Assembly: GCA_028683685.1 (NCBI GenBank) | Contig: JAQUHH010000033.1 | Location: 1 to 13,175, forward strand | DNA: 13,175 nt | Source of the DNA: Bacteroidales bacterium | GTDB taxonomy: Bacteria > Bacteroidota > Bacteroidia > Bacteroidales > WCHB1-69 | Reading direction: 5' to 3' | Shown here: positions 7,795 to 13,175 of the stretch, in pieces | How the letters are laid out: each line of letters begins with the position of its first letter | Numbering within the stretch: the first letter of the stretch is position 1 | Position numbers and translations under genes: made by a program | Notes under the pieces: generated by a model | What the model was told of the DNA's origin: nothing | The model's database searches: none | Seen by the model: the letters and a program-made list of their open reading frames with translations, nothing else

Positions 7795-7828
7795 TCTAAA
7801 ACGCACATGATTAATTATCTGTTTTAGA
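7795..7828. repeat. Inverted repeat with 8-base perfect arms
   Basis: TCTAAAAC at 7795-7802 is the exact reverse complement of GTTTTAGA at 7821-7828, with 18 bases between. There is no adjacent T-run, so it is not a standard terminator. It could be an operator or chance; it lies about 144 bases upstream of the purH promoter element. Confidence 0.4.
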
Positions 7829-7971
7829 TTTGAAAGTACAACATATTTTTTTTTGAAAATAAATTTTTTGCAAAGTCAATTGTTTTGCGAATTTCATTAT
7901 TATTGAATAATCTAATTCCTTGAAAAAAAATGATTTGAACGAAACAAGGTCAAAAAATAATTTTTTTTTCG

Positions 7972-7979
7972 TAAGTTTG
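7972..7979 (+). promoter_or_regulatory. -7 promoter element of purH
   Basis: TAAGTTTG followed by CA matches the Bacteroidota consensus. It lies 30 bases before the ATG at 8010, giving a leader of about 24 bases. A tract of nine T lies just upstream in place of a recognisable -33 element. Confidence 0.65.
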
Positions 7980-8009
7980 CACACATTTATTATTAAAACG
8001 CTGCATTCA

Positions 8010-9527
8010 ATGAAACGTATTAAAACGGCTTTAATATCAGTTTATAACAAAGACGGTATCGATGCAATTGTGCATTTATTAGACAAACAAGGGGTTACTA
8101 TTTATTCAACCGGTGGAACATTTGATTATATAAAATCATTGGGCATCGAAGCCAAAACAATAGAGTCTTTAACGGGGTATCCTTCTATTTTGGGTGGTCG
8201 TGTCAAAACGCTTCATCCAAAAGTTTTTGGAGGAATATTGTTTCGTCGCGAAAGTCCAAAAGACATTAAACAGGTCGTCGATTTTCAATTGCCACAAATT
8301 GATCTTGTTATTGTCGACTTATATCCTTTTGAAGAGACCGTTAAACAAACCTCAAACGAGGCCGAAATTATTGAAAAGATAGATATTGGCGGAATTTCTT
8401 TGATTCGTGCTGCTGCCAAAAACTTTAATGACGTTTTGTGTGTGGCTTCGAGTTATTTATACCCTAATTTATTGGAGGTTTTAACAGCCCAAAAAGCACA
8501 GTCCACTCTCGTCGATCGTAAATATTTTGCAGCCCATGCTTTTGCAGTTTCTTCTCATTACGATACCTCGATTTTTAATTATTTCAATAAAAATCAAGAC
8601 ATTCCTGCTTTAAAAATAAGCGAAAATCAAAGTAATGCTTTAAGATATGGAGAAAACCCGCATCAAAATGCAGCCTTTTATGGAAATTTAGAGGAGGTTT
8701 TTGAAAAATTAAATGGCAAAGAAATTTCGTATAACAATACGCTTGATATAGACGCTGCCATTCATTTAATCCAAGATTTTTCGGAACCTACTGTTGCCAT
8801 TATCAAACACAATAATGCTTGTGGAATTGCTTCTTGCAAATCTCTAAGCACAGCTTGGGACAAAGCATTATTTTCGGATCCGCTGTCTGCTTTTGGTGGA
8901 ATTATTTGTGTTAATCGAAAAATAGATGAAGAAACCGCTCAAAAGATGAATTCTCTGTTTTTCGAAATTTTAATAGCCCCCGATTTTGATGAAAAAGCAC
9001 TTGAAATAGTATGTTCAAAAAAGAATAGAATTGTTTTAAAGCTGAAAGATATTAAATTGCCCAAAACAAATATTCGATCTGCTTTAAATGGGTTTTTATG
9101 TCAGGAAAAAGATGTGGTAAAATATGAAGAATACGACATTCAAATGGTAACGACCCAAAAACCAGACCGCAGAGAATTGGAAGATTTGATTTTTGCTGAC
9201 AAAGTGGTAAAACATACCAAATCAAACGCCATTGTATTGGTAAAAAACAATATGATGATTGCCAGTGGAATGGGACAGACTTCGCGCGTGGATGCATTAA
9301 AACAAGCCATCGAAAAAGCAAAATCTTTTGGATTTGATTTAAAAGGTGCCGTGATGGCGTCTGATGCTTTTTTCCCTTTTCCTGATTGCATAGAAATAGC
9401 CAATGAAGTCGGAATAACCGCTGTTATTCAGCCAGGAGGCTCACTAAAAGATCAGGATTCAACGGATGCTTGCAACCGATTTAATATGTCGATGATTCAT
9501 ACCGGAAAACGTCATTTTAAACATTAA
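8010..9527 (+). CDS. purH: Bifunctional AICAR transformylase / IMP cyclohydrolase
   Basis: A 505-residue cytoplasmic enzyme for the last two steps of de novo purine synthesis: formylation of AICAR with 10-formyl-tetrahydrofolate, then ring closure to IMP. The N-terminal MGS-like cyclohydrolase domain (about 1-195) shows YSTGGT (32-37), GGRVKTLHP (62-70) and VDLYPFEETV (102-111). The transformylase domain follows with LRYGENPHQNAAFYG (211-225), the catalytic-type KH pair at 266-267 in IIKHNNACG, DPLSAFGG (290-297), SDAFFPFPD (451-459), QPGGSLKDQDS (474-484) and the family-typical ending RHFKH. E. coli PurH is about 529 residues. ATG 8010 is preferred to the in-frame TTG at 7920, because the added 30 residues are low-complexity and overlap the -7 element. 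tyrS follows after 19 bases and may be co-transcribed. Confidence 0.97.
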   Translation: MKRIKTALISVYNKDGIDAIVHLLDKQGVTIYSTGGTFDYIKSLGIEAKTIESLTGYPSILGGRVKTLHPKVFGGILFRRESPKDIKQVVDFQLPQIDLVIVDLYPFEETVKQTSNEAEIIEKIDIGGISLIRAAAKNFNDVLCVASSYLYPNLLEVLTAQKAQSTLVDRKYFAAHAFAVSSHYDTSIFNYFNKNQDIPALKISENQSNALRYGENPHQNAAFYGNLEEVFEKLNGKEISYNNTLDIDAAIHLIQDFSEPTVAIIKHNNACGIASCKSLSTAWDKALFSDPLSAFGGIICVNRKIDEETAQKMNSLFFEILIAPDFDEKALEIVCSKKNRIVLKLKDIKLPKTNIRSALNGFLCQEKDVVKYEEYDIQMVTTQKPDRRELEDLIFADKVVKHTKSNAIVLVKNNMMIASGMGQTSRVDALKQAIEKAKSFGFDLKGAVMASDAFFPFPDCIEIANEVGITAVIQPGGSLKDQDSTDACNRFNMSMIHTGKRHFKH

Positions 9528-9546
9528 AAAAAAACTTATTAATTAT

Positions 9547-10836
9547 ATGAACTTTGTTGAAGAATTAAAATGGAGAGGCATGGTGCAAGACATGATGCCA
9601 GGGGTGGAAGAGCTTTTAAAATCAGAAAAATGTACTGCCTATGTGGGCATCGATCCCACGGCGGATTCTTTGCACATTGGCCACCTAGTTGGCGTTATGA
9701 TGCTTCGTCATTTTCAGCGTTGTGGACACAAACCCATCGTTTTGATTGGAGGCGCAACAGGCATGATTGGCGATCCATCTGGCAAGTCGGAAGAACGCAA
9801 CTTGTTGGACGAGCAGACTTTACGCCATAATCAAGAGTGTTTGAAAAATCAAATTAGTAAGTTTCTCGATTTTAGTAAAAGTGCTGATAATTCAGCCGAA
9901 ATGGTGAACAATTATGACTGGATGAAGGATTATTCATTTTTAAACTTTATTCGCGATATTGGAAAGCATTTGACGGTTAATTATATGATGTCTAAAGACT
10001 CTGTAAAGAAAAGATTAACGGGCGAAAGTCGCGATGGAATGTCATTTACCGAATTTACATATCAATTGGTTCAAGGCTACGATTTCTTGTATTTATATCA
10101 AAATAAAGCCTGTAAAATCCAAATGGGCGGTTCTGATCAATGGGGAAATATTACCACTGGAACAGAGTTAATCCGCAGAAAAACCGGAAATTCGGCATTT
10201 GCTATTACGTGTCCCTTGATTACCAAAGCAGACGGTGGAAAATTTGGCAAAACCGAACAAGGAAATATTTGGTTGGATCCAGAACGAACTTCGGCGTATG
10301 CTTTTTATCAGTTTTGGCTAAATTGTAGCGATGAGGATGCTGCAAAATACATCCGCATTTTTACACTTTTGGATAAAGAAACCATCGAAAATCTCGAAAA
10401 ACAGCATGCTGAAGCACCTCATCTTCGTTTGCTGCAAAAAGAGTTGGCAAAAGAAATTACCATTACCGTTCATTCTGAAAAAGAGTATGAAATGGTTTTG
10501 GAAGCATCCGACATTTTGTTTGGCAAAGGCACAGCAGAAGCCATCTCTTCTCTTTCCGACAAAATGCTGCTTTCTGTATTTGATGGAGTTCCTCAAAGTA
10601 AAATTTCACTTACTGATTTGTCTGAAGGAATTTCGGTTATTGATTTATTGGCCGAAAAAACAACGGCTCTTCCTTCTAAGAGTGAAGCCCGACGGATGCT
10701 GAAAAGCAATGCTGTTTCCATCAATAAAACAAAGGTGAATGAGCAAACGATTATCACCAAAGATCATCTAATCAACAGTAAATACATCATTATTCAAACG
10801 GGCAAAAAAAATTATTATTTGCTTATTGTTGAATAA
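9547..10836 (+). CDS. tyrS: Tyrosyl-tRNA synthetase
   Basis: A 429-residue class I aminoacyl-tRNA synthetase that charges tRNA-Tyr with tyrosine in the cytoplasm. The HIGH signature is intact in SLHIGHLVG (HIGH at 43-46), the KMSKS-type loop reads KFGKT (232-236), and GGSDQWGNI (194-202) is the tyrosine/tRNA-site motif of bacterial TyrS. The C-terminal 60 residues form an S4 RNA-binding domain (KSEARRMLKSNAVSINK and onward). Length is normal and the reading frame is intact. The start at 9547 fits the family N-terminus; there is no Shine-Dalgarno sequence in the short A-rich gap. It is 19 bases behind purH with no visible promoter of its own, so read-through from purH is likely. No T-box or other tRNA-sensing leader is visible. 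Confidence 0.97.
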   Translation: MNFVEELKWRGMVQDMMPGVEELLKSEKCTAYVGIDPTADSLHIGHLVGVMMLRHFQRCGHKPIVLIGGATGMIGDPSGKSEERNLLDEQTLRHNQECLKNQISKFLDFSKSADNSAEMVNNYDWMKDYSFLNFIRDIGKHLTVNYMMSKDSVKKRLTGESRDGMSFTEFTYQLVQGYDFLYLYQNKACKIQMGGSDQWGNITTGTELIRRKTGNSAFAITCPLITKADGGKFGKTEQGNIWLDPERTSAYAFYQFWLNCSDEDAAKYIRIFTLLDKETIENLEKQHAEAPHLRLLQKELAKEITITVHSEKEYEMVLEASDILFGKGTAEAISSLSDKMLLSVFDGVPQSKISLTDLSEGISVIDLLAEKTTALPSKSEARRMLKSNAVSINKTKVNEQTIITKDHLINSKYIIIQTGKKNYYLLIVE

Positions 10837-10887
10837 ATTTCAGAAAACGATATACAACTGTTAGCGCAATTTTTTATAAAAACAAAC

Positions 10888-10895
10888 TACTTTTG
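10888..10895 (+). promoter_or_regulatory. -7 promoter element of the MATE transporter gene
   Basis: TACTTTTG matches TAnnTTTG and lies 43 bases before the ATG at 10939, in the 102-base gap after tyrS. It is the only one of the five elements not followed by CA. It suggests that the transporter is transcribed separately from purH-tyrS. Confidence 0.5.
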
Positions 10896-10938
10896 TTGCG
10901 GAATTTTCAAAAACTAGAGGGATAGATAGGCGGCATTC

Positions 10939-12336
10939 ATGGCTTTTTTTAGAAATTATTTTAGCGGTTACTACAAACAAGGTGGGATGAAGGAGTTGTT
11001 AATCATCGCATTGCCGATGATTATTTCTACCGCTTGTGATGGGGTTATGACGTTTACCGATCGCTTGTTTTTGTCGCGTTTGGGCTACGAACAGATGAAT
11101 GCGGCGATGGGAGGCGGAATAGCTGCTCAAATGCTAATGTTTTTCTTTGTCGGACTTACAGGATATACCACTGCTTTGGTGGCTCAATATTTTGGAGCCA
11201 AAGAGTTTAAAAACGTTTCAAAATCTCTTTTTCAAGGAATTATTATTTGTTGCTTTTCCTGGCCTGTAATCTTGGTTTTAAAACCTTTGGTTGTCGTTTT
11301 TTTTACTCAAATAGGAACGCCTGAATCACAATTGGGTTTTCAAATTGATTATTTAAATATTTTGGTCTGGGGCAGTGTTTTAAGTTTATTACGACATACG
11401 ATTGGTTGTTATTTTATAGGAATTGGAAAAACTAAAATAGTAATGAATGCGGCTATTGCAGCTATGATTGCCAATGTTTTTCTAGATTATTTATTGATTT
11501 TTGGGAAATTTGGAATTCCTGCAATGGGAATTCAAGGAGCTGCCATTGCAAGTATTTCGGGTTCTTTTGTAGGAACGCTGGTGCTTGTAATTACCTATTT
11601 TAGACAAGAAAATTCATCCTTAAAAATGACTTTTGCTAGCTTTAGATTCGACAAAATGATCATGAAAAAGTTGCTTCATTTTGGTTATCCTGCTGGATTG
11701 GAGCTTTTTTTTAATTTTTTGGCTTTTTCGACCATGGTTGCCTTTTTTCATGCTCAGGGTGACGAAATAGCTACTGCATCCACCATTATGTTTAATTGGG
11801 ACTTGGTTTCGTTTCTTCCTTTGTTGGGAATCGAAATTGCAGTGACCAGCATTGTAGGTCGATATATGGGTGCCCAGAAGTCGCACGTAGCAGAACGTGC
11901 CACGTATTCTGCTATCAAAATTGGAATTTTCTATTCCATTTTTATATTTTTCCTATTTACTCTTATTCCCGAAACTTTAGTTCGGGTATTTAGTCCTGAG
12001 GAATTTAGCCAAGTTTTTGAAAACATGATTCCTTTGGCTGTGAATATGATCCGTTTGGCCACTTTATATGTTCTTGCCGACGCCACTATGGTTTCTCTAA
12101 TTGGTGCTTTAAGAGGGGCTGGTGATACTTTCTACACCATGCTGATTTCTGTTATTTCGCATTGGATTCTTGTACTTATGATTTTCCTTTCATTTTATGT
12201 GTTTGACTTTACGCCATTAACAGCTTGGTTTTTGGTCGTTATTTCCTTTTTAGGATTTAGCTTGGTTCTATATATTCGATTTAAAAGTGGAAAGTGGAAA
12301 AAAATAAAGGTGATTGATTCGGGAATAAATGTTTGA
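10939..12336 (+). CDS. MATE-family multidrug/toxic-compound efflux transporter
   Basis: A 465-residue inner-membrane protein with about 12 hydrophobic helices arranged as two MatE repeats (about 20-220 and 245-445). MATE proteins export organic cations, drugs or metabolites in exchange for sodium ions or protons. Family-typical stretches are TDRLFLSRLG (40-49) in helix 1-2, YTTALVAQYFGAKE (76-89), VGRYMGAQ (306-313, the equivalent site in the second half) and GALRGAGDT (389-397). Length and frame are normal. It has its own -7 element and sits between two tRNA synthetase genes, a position that says nothing about its substrate. It may belong to the NorM or DinF branch; I cannot separate these, or the coupling ion, from reading alone. 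Confidence 0.93.
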   Translation: MAFFRNYFSGYYKQGGMKELLIIALPMIISTACDGVMTFTDRLFLSRLGYEQMNAAMGGGIAAQMLMFFFVGLTGYTTALVAQYFGAKEFKNVSKSLFQGIIICCFSWPVILVLKPLVVVFFTQIGTPESQLGFQIDYLNILVWGSVLSLLRHTIGCYFIGIGKTKIVMNAAIAAMIANVFLDYLLIFGKFGIPAMGIQGAAIASISGSFVGTLVLVITYFRQENSSLKMTFASFRFDKMIMKKLLHFGYPAGLELFFNFLAFSTMVAFFHAQGDEIATASTIMFNWDLVSFLPLLGIEIAVTSIVGRYMGAQKSHVAERATYSAIKIGIFYSIFIFFLFTLIPETLVRVFSPEEFSQVFENMIPLAVNMIRLATLYVLADATMVSLIGALRGAGDTFYTMLISVISHWILVLMIFLSFYVFDFTPLTAWFLVVISFLGFSLVLYIRFKSGKWKKIKVIDSGINV

Positions 12337-12500
12337 TTTTCCGGACCCTTTAATATCACTTATTCTGTTTTAAAATTCTATTTTCTTCCAAAATGATTAA
12401 GTTTTATTCATTTTTCTTACTTTTGCAAAATTGAAATTCTATTTTTTCAGAATAGCTTCAATTACAATGTTTAATATTAAAGTAAAAATAATCAGACGAT
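12337..12500. other. Intergenic region and leader before glnS, with a 12-base direct repeat
   Basis: These 164 bases contain the glnS -7 element and two copies of AAATTCTATTTT (12373-12384 and 12434-12445), one on each side of it. A weak hairpin (ATTCT at 12436-12440, AGAAT at 12449-12453) falls in the predicted leader. No terminator for the transporter gene is apparent. Confidence 0.45.
12418..12425 (+). promoter_or_regulatory. -7 promoter element of glnS
   Basis: TACTTTTG followed by CA matches the consensus. It lies 75 bases before the ATG at 12501, so the leader would be about 69 bases, the longest in this window. Confidence 0.55.
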
Positions 12501-13175
12501 ATGAATGTGCCAAACGAAGAAGTAACGGAAAAGAAAAGCCTAAATTTTATTGAAGAAATTATTGAAAATGATCTTCGGACTCAAAAAAATGGAGATAGAG
12601 TTCATACTCGATTTCCCCCCGAACCCAATGGCTATCTTCATATTGGTCATGCAAAATCGATTTGTTTAAACTTTGGTTTGGCAAAAAAATACCATGGAAA
12701 ATGCAATCTTCGTTTTGATGACACCAATCCTGTTAAGGAAGAAGTAGAATATGTTGATTCTATCAAAGAAGATGTGAAATGGCTTGGTTTTCAGTGGGAT
12801 GAAGAGTTATACGCTTCTGATTATTTTCAAAAATTATACGATTATGCGGTAGAACTTATCAAAAAGGAGTTGGCATATGTCGATGATTCTACGCAAGAAG
12901 AAATTAGCAGGCACAGGGGAGTTCCAAATAAACCAGGAACCGAAAGTCCATTTCGGAATCGGAGCGTAGAAGAAAATTTTGATTTATTTGAACGAATGAA
13001 AAACGGCGAATTTCCCGATGGAAGTAAAGTTCTTCGAGCAAAAGTCGATATGGCGTCGCCCAATATGCACATGCGCGATCCTATCATGTATCGAATCTTG
13101 CATGCTCATCATCACAGAACGGGCGACAAATGGTGTATTTATCCAATGTATGACTATGCTCATGGTCAATCCGAT
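12501..13175 (+). CDS. glnS: Glutaminyl-tRNA synthetase, N-terminal 225 codons (cut by window edge)
   Basis: The open frame from ATG 12501 runs off the window, so only the N-terminal part of a protein of usually about 550 residues is present. It charges tRNA-Gln with glutamine. The class I signature is clear in FPPEPNGYLHIGHAKS (38-53; HIGH at 47-50), followed by LRFDDTNP (70-77), typical of GlnS (GluRS and GlnS differ here), and VLRAKVDMASPN (178-189), YPMYDYAHGQSD at the end. These residues favour GlnS over GltX. Its presence implies direct charging of tRNA-Gln rather than only the GatCAB transamidation route. The gene has its own promoter element. Confidence 0.96.
   Translation, partial: MNVPNEEVTEKKSLNFIEEIIENDLRTQKNGDRVHTRFPPEPNGYLHIGHAKSICLNFGLAKKYHGKCNLRFDDTNPVKEEVEYVDSIKEDVKWLGFQWDEELYASDYFQKLYDYAVELIKKELAYVDDSTQEEISRHRGVPNKPGTESPFRNRSVEENFDLFERMKNGEFPDGSKVLRAKVDMASPNMHMRDPIMYRILHAHHHRTGDKWCIYPMYDYAHGQSD

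Larger units (their letters stand above)
7511..8009. other. Gene-free divergent intergenic region (499 bases)
   Basis: The region separates the minus-strand aminomutase gene from plus-strand purH. I find no plausible small ORF or structured RNA. It holds one -7 element at each end (7547-7554 minus, 7972-7979 plus), the AT-only palindrome TTTAAATTTAAA at 7582-7593, an 8-base inverted repeat at 7795-7828, and a run of nine T at 7961-7969 just upstream of the purH element. The rest is plain AT-rich sequence. Confidence 0.6.

Noticed and set aside
8010..9546. Purine riboswitch or T-box leader for purH or tyrS
   Set aside because: The predicted purH leader is about 24 bases and the purH-tyrS gap is 19 bases, both too short for such structures.
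1..13175. CRISPR array, insertion sequence, prophage, tRNA or defence system
   Set aside because: No regularly spaced repeats, transposase or phage genes, tRNA cloverleaf or defence-type domains are seen on either strand; every sizeable frame is explained by metabolic, translation or envelope genes.

Overview
The window is AT-rich chromosomal DNA from a member of the Bacteroidota. Three things suggest this: the recurring upstream motif TAnnTTTG (mostly TAnnTTTGCA), which is the -7 promoter element of this phylum; the absence of clear Shine-Dalgarno sequences; and the family-typical proteins (short PurH, separate Wza lipoprotein and Wzz/BY-kinase fusion, KamA-family radical SAM enzyme). The genus cannot be fixed from sequence alone. 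I see no mobile element, CRISPR array, tRNA or rRNA.

Left half, minus strand (5792 down to 1): a tightly packed envelope-polysaccharide operon, transcribed right to left. The order is a Wza-type outer-membrane export lipoprotein, a Wzc-type copolymerase/tyrosine kinase, RfbC (dTDP-4-dehydrorhamnose 3,5-epimerase), a WecA/MraY-superfamily polyprenyl-phosphate sugar-1-phosphate transferase, and an MltD-like lytic transglycosylase cut off by the window edge. Gaps are 3, 7 and 14 bases and the last junction is a 4-base ATGA overlap. Together these cover lipid-linked initiation, one step of deoxysugar supply, chain-length control and export, and possibly local opening of peptidoglycan. No polymerase, flippase, other rhamnose genes or further glycosyltransferases lie in the window, so the rest of the pathway must be beyond the left edge or elsewhere.

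Middle (5978-7510, minus): a lone KamA-family radical SAM/PLP aminomutase. The radical SAM cysteines and the PLP lysine are present, but the two aspartates that hold lysine in lysine 2,3-aminomutase are replaced by His and Asn. This points to glutamate or another substrate. A 499-base gene-free region separates it from the divergent purH and holds a promoter at each end.

Right half, plus strand (8010-13175): housekeeping genes. These are purH (last two steps of IMP synthesis), tyrS 19 bases behind it, a MATE-family transporter with its own promoter, and the first 225 codons of glnS, also with its own promoter.

Most of the window is well-understood biology. The points that merit a second look are the altered substrate pocket of the aminomutase, the wza promoter element that nearly touches the start codon (possible leaderless mRNA), the translational coupling of a lipid-sugar transferase to a lytic transglycosylase, and the conserved promoter element that allows a transcription map of the window.
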